64,000 nucleotides of DNA from Pirellulaceae bacterium (GCA_028280445.1 JANQLU010000008.1:248001-312000), one strand, 5' to 3'; counted from the stretch's first letter, positions 1-9,465 are shown. Translations and numbers: made by a program. The notes: generated by a model not told the origin, from the sequence alone.

Positions 1-57
1 GACAACCAGCTAAATGAATACAAAAACGGGTGGTCCGGTTTTCCACACACTGACTAA
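1..57 (+). CDS. 3' end of an upstream gene (partial)
   Basis: Frame 1 is open from the window edge to a TAA at 55-57 and ends NGWSGFPHTD; the other two forward frames stop almost at once. It lies 35 bases before an ExbD gene. In planctomycetes such genes often follow another ExbD or ExbB gene, so this may be the tail of one, but 18 residues are too few to tell. Confidence 0.45.
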   Translation, partial: DNQLNEYKNGWSGFPHTD

Positions 58-92
58 TTCGCCAATGAAAAAACAACTTAGGTAAATCGAGC

Positions 93-506
93 ATGGCAGT
101 TACAATTCGCAGATCGAAAATTACAGGTTCACTGAGCCTGACTCCACTGATCGATGTGATTTTTCTCCTATTGATCTTTTTTATTGTGGCGACCAATTTT
201 TCGGAAAAAGAGTCCGAAATCGATATTGAATTGCCGTCGGCCAGCCAAGCCATGCCACTGACCAGCCAACCGGCTGAATTTGTCATCAATATCAATGACA
301 AAGGACAATATTTTGTCGATGGCGCGTTTCGACAGCCCGAAGAAATCGAACGCGTTTTACAATCCAAAGCGGCCAACAATCCGCTGACACAAACCGTCGT
401 TATTCGCGCCGACCGGCGAGTGGACTGGGAATACGTTTCAACAGCATTTGATCTATGCAAGAAAGCGGGGATCTACGAATATTCAGCAGTCATGGAAGGC
501 GAGTGA
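93..506 (+). CDS. ExbD/TolR-type biopolymer transport protein
   Basis: A 137-residue inner-membrane protein of the ExbD/TolR family. In the known systems it works with an ExbB/TolQ channel to use the proton gradient to drive envelope processes. The N-terminus is short and cytoplasmic, then comes one membrane segment at about residues 15-38 (SLTPLIDVIFLLLIFFIVAT). This segment has the family's conserved aspartate, which takes part in proton flow. A periplasmic domain of about 95 residues follows. Length and layout are normal for the family. The ATG at 93 has only a weak purine stretch (TTAGGTAA) upstream. The next gene begins 34 bases downstream on the same strand, so the two are probably cotranscribed. 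The ExbB partner is not in the window and probably lies to the left. Confidence 0.9.
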   Translation: MAVTIRRSKITGSLSLTPLIDVIFLLLIFFIVATNFSEKESEIDIELPSASQAMPLTSQPAEFVININDKGQYFVDGAFRQPEEIERVLQSKAANNPLTQTVVIRADRRVDWEYVSTAFDLCKKAGIYEYSAVMEGE

Positions 507-540
507 GAACCAAAATACAGAACCCAATGAAGGCTAGACA

Positions 541-3500
541 ATGAGCACCCAACGCCGCATTGTTCGCAAAATCGAGCATCCGTTTGAACACGGATTCGAC
601 TCGCAATTCTGGCCCGTTGTGATTGCCATGTGCGTTTTGACCGCGGTACTGATCGGAGCGGTCATCGCATTGTTTTCCGGCATTGCAATGTGGATTTCAC
701 TCATGGTTCTGCCGGCCGGATTGGGAATCGGCCTGGCGGTTTTCCGTGTGATCGAACATCGGATGGTCCGGCGCTCGATTCAGTTTGCCGCGATCCTTAG
801 TTTGGCAATCCATGTTTTGTTGATTCTGGTGATGATCGCTTGGCGGATCTTTAGTATTGTTCCCGAAAACCAGGTGGCTGTTGAACCGCCAACCAAGCAA
901 AAACCCATCCGTGTCACCTTTCGCAATCCGACTCCTGTTGTCGAACCCGAAGTGACACCTGAGGAAACGGTCGAACCCGAACCCGAAGTCGTTGAAAAAA
1001 CAGAACCGGAACCGACTAAAACAACAAAAACCGAAAATCAAGTTCGGACGATGGCACAGGTTTCCAACGAAAGTTTGTCGCAGCGCCAAAATCGAAACCA
1101 ACCTACTGTTCCTAAAATGGGACGTTCCCTTGCCCAACGGAGTCGGCAACCTTCAGAAAATCGACCGCGAGCCACGGAAATGGCAAAATCATCTGCGGCG
1201 GCATCCAAATCTGAGACGTCAAAATCGGAACCTGCGCCGGCGAAAACCGAAGTGACGCGGTCCAGCCCGAGTCCAGCATCCGCAAATAAATCGAGCCCGT
1301 CAGAAACGGCATCCAATCAACCATCACCGGCAACGCCGCGCAAAAGTCGCACTCAGCCGACTCCAACCGAAAATCGAATTGTCAAATCAAATCCCAATCG
1401 CAGCAACAATCGTCCTCAAGTTCAACCGAAATCAGAAACGGCCAATCGAACCGGTTCGCCCGGTGCAAGTTTGTCGCGCGTGACGGCGTCGACCAACCAA
1501 CCTTCGCCAGCTTCAACCGTCAATCGAAAAACTTCGGAAACAAAACCCGAAGTCGCTCAGAAAACGCCGTCCGTTTCGTCAAAAATGGTCCGGCCTTCGA
1601 AATCATCGACCGCGCGAAACGAACGTTCGCGGCCTAAGCCTGCTGAAACTGTTCGCCGGACAACGCCACAAATCAATCGTAACAAAACGGCACAACGACC
1701 CATTGTCCGACCAGCCACGTCGCAACCTTCGACGCAATCACAAACAACGGTGGCCAAAACCAATACATCCAGCCGCCGAGTCGAAGTTCAGCGACAGTCG
1801 ACGTCGATGATTCAACCGACCGAAAGCGTCAAGCGGTCTTCGAACCCGTCGACGAATGTTGTTGAGCATCGACCGATGGAACAAACTCCACGCCGCACGG
1901 TTGCAACGCCATCAATCAATTCGACACCGATGGCCAACGCACAACCGCGCCGCGCCAAAATGACGCGGCCACAAGTTCAATCGATGCAAAACGTCGAAGC
2001 ACCGTCGATGGCCAGTACCAACGCCACCAAAGGTTCGAGTCAAATTTCGCCACAACCGTTGGCACTGAACAAAGGTGAAACGGGAACGGCCGGGTCGGGC
2101 AGCTCTGCCAATTTTAACCGTGCCAATGGACCGAAAGTGAGTCCAGCGCAAATCGCATCCAATTCATCACGACGAAACGAATCTCAATCGCAACCTAACC
2201 AGACACGCAGCCTGGCATCCAAACAACAATCACAAATCAATCAGTCGCGAACTGGAGCTCCCGTTCCCCAGCAAGTGGTCAAAATGGACAGCAAGATCGG
2301 TTCTGTTTCCGGTACGCCAGCGCCTAAGCAACTGAACGCAAGTTCGAGTGCATCCATCCAATCGGCTTCGTCTGATTCCACTCGAGGTCAAGTTTCTTCT
2401 GAAAAAGGAAGTTCGTCGGTTGATGTTGGACCGACAAAAATTGTTGCGGATCAAAACAGCTCTCGAGCTGGCGGCGGCGGGCAACCGCAACTGAGTCAAC
2501 AATCGATTGCATCGAGTTCGAAAAACAGTGGCAGCGGTCCGCCGCTGATGCCGAGTGTCTCGACCACCAATACGACCAACAGTGTAAGTGCTCCGTTGGC
2601 TTCGGGTTCGTCTTCGACGCAAGCACAAAACCCAGCGCCCAATTCAAAATCAATGATTGGACAACGCCAGTCCAACACACCGGTAACCGTTGGCAATCCG
2701 TCGGACAGCGAAGTGAAAACAGAACCTGCTCCGACAAACATCGCTGGTAATTCCAGTAGCCAACGTTCGAATCGATCGTCCGAAAATCCGAGTTCCGCAC
2801 CATCGCTGGCATCCAACGACAAAGACGATGCCGACAAACGCGACCAAAATCGCCAAATGATCGCCGATTTGCCGTCGAGCGAAAATGGATCGCGCGGCAC
2901 TCCAAATTCCAGCGAGCCCACGACCAATCAATCGCAATCGGGTTTGATCGCCAATACTCAAACTCAAAAACAGCAATCCGGAACGATGTCTGTCGATCGC
3001 GCTGAGAATGGCTCGTTGACCCAAGCCAATACGGCCAATGATTCAGAGATCGCCAACAGCTCCAATCGTCGCGCCTCGCGATTGGGCAGCAATCAAGTTT
3101 CCGACATGATAGTGGGACAATCAAATATTGATCGCACAAAACTGTCGCCAAAAATTGGTTCCACTCCAGGCAAATCCAATACACCGATTGCCGCGAATTC
3201 CGGTGGCAGCACCACGGGTGAAACGACTCCGGGCCGGCGCGGTGACATCGTACGTTCTTCGTCGGGCTCAACGGGTGGACCCAGTTCAAACCCATCAAAA
3301 TCAAACGTCGGTTCGGGACCAGCCAGCCCTTCGTCAATTACGTCCTCGCGTGCCGGTGGATCAGGACAGTCCACTGCCGACACGAAAATTGTGAAAATCG
3401 GATCTGGTTCTGGGCAAAGCAACAACACACCACTGGTGCAAAACACTCCGAATCGCGGCAGTATGAATGTTTCGTCGACGGGAACCAATCCGACGTCCAG

Positions 3501-4851
3501 TTCGACAACGGGCAATGACCGAGTGGCGGACGCGAACAAACAATCAACCGGAGGTATTCAAATCGAATCGCCCGCCAAGCCAGGTGCTGGTGGTTTTGCA
3601 TCGAAACCCGACGAGCGTATCGGTGTCAATTCCATTCGCGCGTCGCGCGACAGCGATTCGATTCAATTGCAGCCATTGTCGCGTTTCCGAACTGAAAATC
3701 GTGGCAACAAACCGCAGATCAGTTCATCAGTCGTGGTTGCCAAAAAACCATTCAGTTCACGTCGTCGTCACCGGTTACAAAAACAGACACCGGAGACAGC
3801 AAAAGCGATTGAATTGGGTCTGGCGTTTTTAGCGCGGCAGCAGAACGAGGACGGTAGCTGGTCGCTTGAAAAACTCGACCGTCAGCGAACTGAGTCAAGC
3901 TACCAACTGGTCAGCGACACGGCGGCAACCGGTCTCGCACTGTTGGCATTCCAGGGTGCGGGTTTCAATCACAAGGAATATTTTTATTCTGAAAAATTGG
4001 ATCGAGCGATTACGTTCCTAATCGATAATCAAAAAGAAAATGGTGATTTGTATGTCGAGTCTGACAAAAACTCCAACGAGAGTTGTCGGCTGTACAGCCA
4101 CGGAATTGCAGCCCTGGCTTTGACCGAAGCCTACGGTATGACGCAAGATCCAAAGCTCAAAAAAGCAGCCCAAAAAGCAATCGATTTTATCGTCAACACA
4201 CAAGACGAAAACTTTGGTGGTTGGCGATATTACGCGAGACCCGTTTCGATGCGACGCAGCGACACTTCGGTAACTGGGTGGATGGTCATGGCTTTGCAAA
4301 GTGGTCGTTTGGCAGGATTGGATGTTGACAAGAAAACTTTTGACAATGTTCAGCGATTCCTGGGTTATGCCAAAGACTCTCGTTCAGAACATTTGTTCCG
4401 CTACAACCCGAATGCCAGCCGCGATGACCCCAAAACCGCCAAACATCTGAAACCGACACACAGTATGACGGCGGTCGGGTTGTTGATGAAAATGTACTTG
4501 GGCTGGGATCGAAAAGATCGACGCTTGATCAACGGTGCCGACTATTTGCTGCAAAAACTACCTGACAACAAAACGGAAGCTTCGCGCGATACCTATTATT
4601 GGTATTACGCGACACAGGTCATGAATCACATGGGCGGCAAACGTTGGAATCAATGGAAAAAAGCGTTGGAACCGATGTTGATCAAATCCCAAGTCAAAGA
4701 CGGCAAACTTGCCGGAAGTTGGGATCCGTATTATCCGATTCCCGATCGCTGGGGAAGTCATGGTGGTCGTATCTACGTGACGACCCTCAATTTGTTGAAC
4801 CTGGAGGTCGAGTATCGCAAACTACCGCTATACGTCGACACTGGCAAATAG
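541..4851 (+). CDS. Membrane-anchored low-complexity protein with C-terminal terpenoid-cyclase-like domain
   Basis: The protein has 1,436 residues. Three hydrophobic segments lie at about 24-46, 50-70 and 80-105. A P/E/V/T-rich stretch follows (about 115-165), then about 900 residues of S, N, Q, T, P, K and R with almost no hydrophobic residues, surely disordered. The last 340 residues form an alpha/alpha toroid of the squalene-cyclase/prenyltransferase fold, seen as repeats such as FLARQQNEDGSWSLE and FIVNTQDENFGGWRYY. I see no DXDD acid motif, so cyclase activity is doubtful and a binding role is as likely. The link to ExbD suggests a TonB-like or envelope-spanning linker driven by the proton-channel complex. 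That idea is inference. The disordered part creates long shadow frames on both strands. Confidence 0.85.
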   Translation: MSTQRRIVRKIEHPFEHGFDSQFWPVVIAMCVLTAVLIGAVIALFSGIAMWISLMVLPAGLGIGLAVFRVIEHRMVRRSIQFAAILSLAIHVLLILVMIAWRIFSIVPENQVAVEPPTKQKPIRVTFRNPTPVVEPEVTPEETVEPEPEVVEKTEPEPTKTTKTENQVRTMAQVSNESLSQRQNRNQPTVPKMGRSLAQRSRQPSENRPRATEMAKSSAAASKSETSKSEPAPAKTEVTRSSPSPASANKSSPSETASNQPSPATPRKSRTQPTPTENRIVKSNPNRSNNRPQVQPKSETANRTGSPGASLSRVTASTNQPSPASTVNRKTSETKPEVAQKTPSVSSKMVRPSKSSTARNERSRPKPAETVRRTTPQINRNKTAQRPIVRPATSQPSTQSQTTVAKTNTSSRRVEVQRQSTSMIQPTESVKRSSNPSTNVVEHRPMEQTPRRTVATPSINSTPMANAQPRRAKMTRPQVQSMQNVEAPSMASTNATKGSSQISPQPLALNKGETGTAGSGSSANFNRANGPKVSPAQIASNSSRRNESQSQPNQTRSLASKQQSQINQSRTGAPVPQQVVKMDSKIGSVSGTPAPKQLNASSSASIQSASSDSTRGQVSSEKGSSSVDVGPTKIVADQNSSRAGGGGQPQLSQQSIASSSKNSGSGPPLMPSVSTTNTTNSVSAPLASGSSSTQAQNPAPNSKSMIGQRQSNTPVTVGNPSDSEVKTEPAPTNIAGNSSSQRSNRSSENPSSAPSLASNDKDDADKRDQNRQMIADLPSSENGSRGTPNSSEPTTNQSQSGLIANTQTQKQQSGTMSVDRAENGSLTQANTANDSEIANSSNRRASRLGSNQVSDMIVGQSNIDRTKLSPKIGSTPGKSNTPIAANSGGSTTGETTPGRRGDIVRSSSGSTGGPSSNPSKSNVGSGPASPSSITSSRAGGSGQSTADTKIVKIGSGSGQSNNTPLVQNTPNRGSMNVSSTGTNPTSSSTTGNDRVADANKQSTGGIQIESPAKPGAGGFASKPDERIGVNSIRASRDSDSIQLQPLSRFRTENRGNKPQISSSVVVAKKPFSSRRRHRLQKQTPETAKAIELGLAFLARQQNEDGSWSLEKLDRQRTESSYQLVSDTAATGLALLAFQGAGFNHKEYFYSEKLDRAITFLIDNQKENGDLYVESDKNSNESCRLYSHGIAALALTEAYGMTQDPKLKKAAQKAIDFIVNTQDENFGGWRYYARPVSMRRSDTSVTGWMVMALQSGRLAGLDVDKKTFDNVQRFLGYAKDSRSEHLFRYNPNASRDDPKTAKHLKPTHSMTAVGLLMKMYLGWDRKDRRLINGADYLLQKLPDNKTEASRDTYYWYYATQVMNHMGGKRWNQWKKALEPMLIKSQVKDGKLAGSWDPYYPIPDRWGSHGGRIYVTTLNLLNLEVEYRKLPLYVDTGK

Positions 4852-4879
4852 CAAACGGTTTTTGTTTTAGTAAGCCATC

Positions 4880-4947
4880 GTGAGCGGTAAGGCGTAGCCG
4901 CCGGTTCGAAGCGCTTACAAACCGGCGGCTAGCGCCTTGCCGCTCAC
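4880..4947. repeat. Palindrome with GTGAGCGGTAAGGCG arms
   Basis: Left arm 4880-4906 and right arm 4920-4947 form an imperfect inverted repeat around a short loop. The arms hold the dispersed string CCTTGCCGCTCAC, seen again at 46904-46916 and inside the broken toxin at 42118-42130. It lies 28 bases after the end of the preceding gene and could fold as a 3' hairpin. Confidence 0.8.
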
Positions 4948-4971
4948 AGATCGGGCACTCGTCGGTGAGGT

Positions 4972-5079
4972 TTCGGGAGGGCGAGGCTCCTGCCGAGACG
5001 CTGGCCACAGCCGCACCGCACGCACTAGCCACTTTCTTTCTACACCGTTTTGGTTCGGCAGGAGCCTCACCCTCCCGAA
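4972..5079. repeat. GGGAGGGCGAGGCTCC inverted repeat
   Basis: An arm at 4972-4996 and its near-perfect reverse complement at 5055-5079 enclose about 58 bases. The same element occurs at 7908-8011 and 46805-47023, so it is a dispersed family of this genome. The gap 4852-5331 otherwise holds only the preceding palindrome and about 250 bases in which I see no gene. The promoter of the following gene should lie there. Confidence 0.85.
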
Positions 5080-5331
5080 TTCACTCCAAAACTGAATCCG
5101 CAATCTTTGCCTGTTCGGTCTCCGTTGCCAAAATCAAACCCTAGGCACTCAGTGGGGAAAGTTTTTCCAATGTAATTTTCGTAATTTGTTTGTCGCCGGT
5201 TGGGACTTCGGGTTATGATGAGGTCTCAATTGCCTTTCGAACATCGCCCTTTCACATTCCCTTCTCAGATAAATTTGTCCAAAGTTAGCTGATCAACACA
5301 TATCCGAATCAGTTTCAACTATTATTCCAGC

Positions 5332-6066
5332 ATGAATACGACAAAGTACTTGCCGTCGATCGTGAGCCTGATCCTGATCGTTTTGATTTTCGGTTGTCAG
5401 AAAACCAAAACTCAGGATGCGAGATCTCTGTCTGAATCCGAGCGATCACCGCAAAAATTTGTCCCCTATTACCCAGACAAACAACCGTCGCATACGTTTA
5501 GAAATCACGTCGAAGAAACGGCCTGGCAGAAACATTTTGATAAACTTTCACCCAAGGAGGGGATGGATGCGCCGGATTTTGAGTTGTCAGACATCGCTGG
5601 CAAACAAACATTCAAGCTGTCCGAGTACGCCGGCAAACAACCGGTTGCATTGATTTTTGGCAGTTTTACATGACCGCCGTTTCGACAATCGGCCGTGCGC
5701 TTGAGTGATCTTTACCGCGACTACAGTGACAAAATTAAATTCGCCGTGATCTATATTCGAGAAGCCCACCCCAAAGACGGTTGGGTAATCAACGGGGAAA
5801 AAATCCAATTCAACGATCCAAAAACGTACGAAGCGCGATGCAAGGTTGCCGACGAATGTGGGATGGCCATGAAGCACGGCATCAAAACGTATGTGGACAA
5901 AATGGACGACAAAGTGATGATTGCCTATGCGGCTCATCCCGAACGTTTGTACCTAATCGGCAAAGACGGCAAAGTCGCCTATCAAGGCGGACTCGGACCT
6001 TCGGGATTTAAAGTCGATGAATTAAAAATTGCGATCGATAAATTATTAGGATCCAGCAGTGAGTGA
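5332..6066 (+). CDS. Deiodinase-like thioredoxin-fold lipoprotein, putative selenoprotein (Sec114)
   Basis: The frame is open for 244 codons if the TGA at 5671-5673 is read through. The residues around it read GSFT-U-PPF, the active-site pattern of iodothyronine deiodinases (GSxTUPPF), in which U is selenocysteine. Homology runs unbroken on both sides: before it, GMDAPDFELSDIAGKQ, a peroxiredoxin-like start; after it, LYRDYSDKIKFAVIYIREAHP and a terminal VAYQGGLGPSGF strand. A signal peptide with a lipobox (LIFGC) suggests a lipoprotein. Vertebrate relatives remove iodine from thyroid hormones; the bacterial substrate is unknown and may be a peroxide or a halogenated compound. If the TGA were a true stop, both halves would lack a complete fold. 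The sel genes needed for decoding are not in the window. Confidence 0.8.
5671..5693 (+). promoter_or_regulatory. In-frame TGA with possible bacterial SECIS hairpin
   Basis: TGA at 5671-5673 is followed by GCCG (5676-5679) that can pair with CGGC (5690-5693) around a ten-base loop. Bacterial SECIS elements start directly after the UGA codon, so the position fits. The stem seen by eye is short and I could not fold it. The TGA itself is certain; the hairpin is tentative. Confidence 0.4.
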
Positions 6067-6077
6067 TTGAATCCAAC

Positions 6078-6160
6078 ATGAGCACGAAGCGTCAGCGAGG
6101 GACGGTTGTTTTTCAAAACAATGGGAAGGTTTTGGTCTCTCGCCGACGCTACGCGCTCAT
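6078..6160. repeat. Palindrome between convergent genes
   Basis: Arms 6078-6103 (ATGAGCACGAAGCGTCAGCG) and 6135-6160 are imperfect reverse complements. The element fills the gap between two convergent genes and could end transcripts from both sides. A related sequence sits in the same kind of gap at 48526-48586. Confidence 0.75.
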
Positions 6161-6262
6161 GAGCTGTATAACAACTCAATGTCTGCAATTTTTTCAATGG
6201 TCGTAGCTTTTGTGTGCGTGGAGCGCACTGGAGGCCGGCGTCCGAAATATCGACATAACCCG

Positions 6263-7792
6263 TCAGGTCGCGCTTCTTTCGCGCGAGCCTTCTTCGCGAA
6301 TCGTGTCTTCGGCTTTTTCGGTGATGTCATCGTTTGCTGACTCGGCGCCGATCGATTTTATTTTTTCTCGGTTACCGACAATGCCACCGGCATATTCGAC
6401 GTCGCCAATGCGTTCAATCACGCGATACTTTCGCCGGTAATCGTGATCGATGAAATCGACAAACCGAATCACGTACTCCATTTCGGCGCCCATTTTTTCG
6501 CAAAGAATTTTGCGGGCGGCATCAGCAATCTCGTCCTGATTGGAACCGGCGTGGACGATGAATTGTACTTCCAGTTGTTTTTGTCCGCGTTCAAAGACTT
6601 TGATTTCAGTGATCGAATCGTCAAAGACCGCGTTTAAATCGTTGACAAACGAATTAAAAAACGAGGGGTAAAACCTTTCACCCGAATGAGACAGGATATA
6701 GTTTGAATCTTTCCCTTCGATATTGCTGATCACGTAGCGTTCCGTTCCATCAGCCGAACGACGAAATTCGATATCCGCAATATCTTTCATTTTGTAGCGG
6801 ATAAATGGAAACTCAGTCATTTTGAGACTGGTCACAACCATTTCAGGTTTTCCGTTTTCATTCGGTGCCGTTTCGACATAAGACACGTTGGAAAACACTT
6901 CCAGCCCGCCCTCGGTTTCATGAGCAATTTCACCGAGTTCCACCGAACCATACGAATCCTCGACCTTGCTCTCGGCAAAAACACTTGCGATGTTTTTGCG
7001 CTGGCAATCGAAGAATGTTTCGCCGCTCGTGTTAATCAGCTCCGGATGGTGTTTCAGCGGCAGTTTGTGTTTGCGAATCGTTTCAGCAATCATGTTCAGT
7101 GGTGACGGAAACACCAACAACATCTTGGGGCGGAAGGAATTCAACTCATCCACCAGGCTATGAATCGAGTCTTTGTCAATTTTGTCAAACAGCTGAATTC
7201 GAAATCCGCTCAGCCAGCCAATTTTGTTGAATTTGGCCAAATCGTCGATGTTGTAAGTGTTACGCGGGTAAAAAACCAGGATTTTTTCTCCGGGTCGCCA
7301 CCCCATCCGATACCAGCATTTAAAAAATGTAAACAGCATCGAAAACATATGATGTTTGGGCATGTGAACTTTTAGCGGCAGTGAACTGGATCCACCGGTC
7401 GCCATCGGCATGATGAAATCACCGTTGCGCAATCGCTTTAAAGTTTGAAAGGGTTTGCCGGCGAATTGCAATTCGAGCTCGTTCACTTTCGAACCCAATT
7501 CTGCTGGCATCACAGAAACACCAGCGTTGGCGTAGTCTTGTTTGGAGAAAGCAGGAAGCTTGGAATACGCCCGCAAGAAATCGTCATCGCTTACCGTGTC
7601 GTTCGTTTGAAGAAACTCTGAAAATTTGCCGACAAAAAACGGATTGTTTTCGTTGACGGATGTCAGCAGCCGCTGCAGATCGCCGCGAATTTGTGAATTG
7701 ATGTTGCGATTGCAATCCTGCTCAACGACTTCATTGTAAAGTTTGCTGACTTTCAAAAACCGGAAAACCCAATTTGCCAGACGCTTGCCCAT
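6263..7792 (-). CDS. PaaK/CapK-like adenylate-forming enzyme
   Basis: A 509-residue protein resembling phenylacetate-CoA ligase and coenzyme F390 synthetase. Such enzymes activate a carboxylic acid with ATP and pass it to CoA or another acceptor. Family features seen are the glycine/serine-rich P-loop-like TGGSSSLPL, the stretch NTSGETFFDCQ, the SYGSVELGEIAHE block that binds adenylate and the acid, and a C-terminal region around YRRKYRVIERIG. The length is slightly above the usual 430-460 because of an N-terminal helical extension. It is transcribed alone and converges on the selenoprotein gene. The substrate cannot be told; planctomycete relatives are often annotated only as CapK-like. The ATG at 7792 gives a full N-terminus. 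Confidence 0.8.
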   Translation of the reverse strand: MGKRLANWVFRFLKVSKLYNEVVEQDCNRNINSQIRGDLQRLLTSVNENNPFFVGKFSEFLQTNDTVSDDDFLRAYSKLPAFSKQDYANAGVSVMPAELGSKVNELELQFAGKPFQTLKRLRNGDFIMPMATGGSSSLPLKVHMPKHHMFSMLFTFFKCWYRMGWRPGEKILVFYPRNTYNIDDLAKFNKIGWLSGFRIQLFDKIDKDSIHSLVDELNSFRPKMLLVFPSPLNMIAETIRKHKLPLKHHPELINTSGETFFDCQRKNIASVFAESKVEDSYGSVELGEIAHETEGGLEVFSNVSYVETAPNENGKPEMVVTSLKMTEFPFIRYKMKDIADIEFRRSADGTERYVISNIEGKDSNYILSHSGERFYPSFFNSFVNDLNAVFDDSITEIKVFERGQKQLEVQFIVHAGSNQDEIADAARKILCEKMGAEMEYVIRFVDFIDHDYRRKYRVIERIGDVEYAGGIVGNREKIKSIGAESANDDITEKAEDTIREEGSRERSAT

Positions 7793-7907
7793 AACTATTT
7801 CTCTTGACCGTCAACTCGATTCGACAAACTACCAGCCTCATTTATAAACCGCACTGGCCGAGCGCGACAGGGCACCGATGGATTTAGGAAGGTGTGGATG
7901 AGAGGTT

Positions 7908-8011
7908 GTTCGGGAGGGTGAGGCTCCTGCCGAACCGAAACAGTGGCTGTGGCTCGGTAAGCGCCTTGCAACTCACAGGACCCGGTTCGGCAGGAGCCTC
8001 ACCCTCCCGAA
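7908..8011. repeat. GGGAGGGTGAGGCTCC inverted repeat
   Basis: Arms 7908-7936 and 7984-8011 are nearly perfect reverse complements and belong to the family seen at 4972-5079. The right arm ends two bases before the stop codon of the Old Yellow Enzyme gene, so the hairpin would form at the 3' end of that long minus-strand operon. Confidence 0.85.
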
Positions 8012-8013
8012 TT

Positions 8014-9447
8014 CTATTTGCGATTGTCCGGGCGATTCTGTTTGATTTGAATCAACTCTTGATATTCCGGCCGTTGTTTGTAAAAAGCGTCCAATGGAAA
8101 ACAACCAGAAATTAATCCGTTGCGTGGAGCGGTGGTACAGTCACTGAAGGTGCGGCAAATTTTCTTTCGCGCGAGCGTTGATTGGCTCAAAACATCTGCT
8201 GGCAAATCCGGATAGGACAAAACCATTCGCCCCAAACCAATCGAATCAACATCTTGGTTGCGGATCACCGTAGCCCCGACAGCGGGAAGCCATTCCTGGA
8301 GATAGGAATAGCCGGAGCCGACAAAGGTCAGATCGGGATGAGCCGATTTCAGTTCTGCGGTCGCTTGAATTTGTCGGGCGACACCGACCAGTGGATCCTC
8401 GGGGGGAAGGTATCCATCGGATGGTGGGAATGCAGCGGGGCGCTGAAGATGCGGCGTTGTATAAGGGCTGCCTGCGGTGGTACAGATCATCCGGACGCCA
8501 AGGCTTTTGACGAGGTTCAGGAATTGGTGAGCCTCGGCCAGATCGATCGTGTTTTCCGGTTTTCCACACCAGATACATTCGTGGGGCGTTTCAATGGAGC
8601 AACCAACCTGGTCGGGTCCGGGTTCGAAGGGAACGAAATCGTAGATGCTCAATCGAATGCCGATCGAAAGCGTCGCCGCTTGGCTGCGAATTCCTTGAAT
8701 GATGTCTCGAATAAATCTAGTGCGGTTTTCGAACGATCCTCCAAATTCTCCAGGGCGGTCATAAGCGGACAGGAATTCGTGTCCGATGTAGCCATGACAG
8801 CTTTTGATATCGACAAACTGAAAGCCAATTTTTTGAGCCAGAATCGCCGCCTGGATAAATTCGTCAATGAGATATTTGATATCGTCGTCCGATAAAACAA
8901 TGGATGTCCCGACAACACCAAATTTTTTGTCGAGATATTCATTTTGAAAAATGGTTCGAGGTTCCAGTTTCGTTTTTTTGTTCGGGCGGGCAAATCGTCC
9001 TGAGTGGGTTAGTTGGAGACCGACAAACAAATCGTCGGTTTGATCGAAACGTTCGGCATGTGCACCGATCAAAGTTTCTCGCAGTGCGGCCAGCTGTGGC
9101 AAATTTTCTGGATTAATCAACAGTTGATTGGGATTGGCGCGACCGTCATGGCGTACAGCAACCGCTTCGCCGCCCCAAATTAATTTAGCACCACTGAGAC
9201 CAAAATTTTTCCAACGACGAAGAGTCAACTCCGTGGGTTTGCCATCCGGCGTGCCATCCCAGCCTTCCATGGGCAAGATCGCAAACCGATTGCCGACGGT
9301 TTGTTGAGCGATTGAATAATTCTGGGAATAAATATCGGCGATCTGCTGTGAGTCCAATGGGTCAAACGGCAATGGGATCGGCAGCGTAGCGATATGATTG
9401 GCGAACTGTTCCGCTGTATTCAATTTTGAAATGCGTGGGAATTTCAC
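8014..9447 (-). CDS. NADH:flavin oxidoreductase (Old Yellow Enzyme family)
   Basis: A 477-residue FMN-dependent TIM-barrel oxidoreductase. Family signatures are MEGWDGTPDG with LTLRRWKNFGLSGAKLIWGG (start of the barrel), the paired-histidine segment SCHGYIGHEFLSAYD (substrate and flavin site), GEFGGSFENRTRF, and a late FVGSGYSYLQEWLP phosphate-binding strand. A cysteine-containing stretch, CIWCGKP, recalls OYE relatives that carry extra cysteines, but no full four-cysteine Fe-S cluster is obvious. It is the last gene of the minus-strand operon, 18 bases after the DapA-like gene. OYE-type barrels reduce activated alkenes or demethylate methylated amines. With a Rieske oxygenase and a GcvT-like protein in the same operon, a role in breakdown of an N-methylated compound is possible but unproven. 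Confidence 0.88.
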   Translation of the reverse strand: MKFPRISKLNTAEQFANHIATLPIPLPFDPLDSQQIADIYSQNYSIAQQTVGNRFAILPMEGWDGTPDGKPTELTLRRWKNFGLSGAKLIWGGEAVAVRHDGRANPNQLLINPENLPQLAALRETLIGAHAERFDQTDDLFVGLQLTHSGRFARPNKKTKLEPRTIFQNEYLDKKFGVVGTSIVLSDDDIKYLIDEFIQAAILAQKIGFQFVDIKSCHGYIGHEFLSAYDRPGEFGGSFENRTRFIRDIIQGIRSQAATLSIGIRLSIYDFVPFEPGPDQVGCSIETPHECIWCGKPENTIDLAEAHQFLNLVKSLGVRMICTTAGSPYTTPHLQRPAAFPPSDGYLPPEDPLVGVARQIQATAELKSAHPDLTFVGSGYSYLQEWLPAVGATVIRNQDVDSIGLGRMVLSYPDLPADVLSQSTLARKKICRTFSDCTTAPRNGLISGCFPLDAFYKQRPEYQELIQIKQNRPDNRK

Positions 9448-9465
9448 GGATGAGTTACTTTCATT

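Noticed and set aside
2324..3337. Antisense open frame of 337 codons in the low-complexity part of the 541-4851 gene
   Set aside because: It is the mirror of a biased S/N/P/Q-rich coding strand. No start signal, no domain, and the plus-strand gene is clear.
4872..5080. CRISPR array
   Set aside because: The repeats here are two different inverted pairs, with no regular spacers and no cas genes in the window.
5695..6066. Second separate gene starting with GTG after the TGA at 5671
   Set aside because: The upstream frame continues in register, and the active-site pattern spans the TGA; one selenoprotein is the simpler reading.
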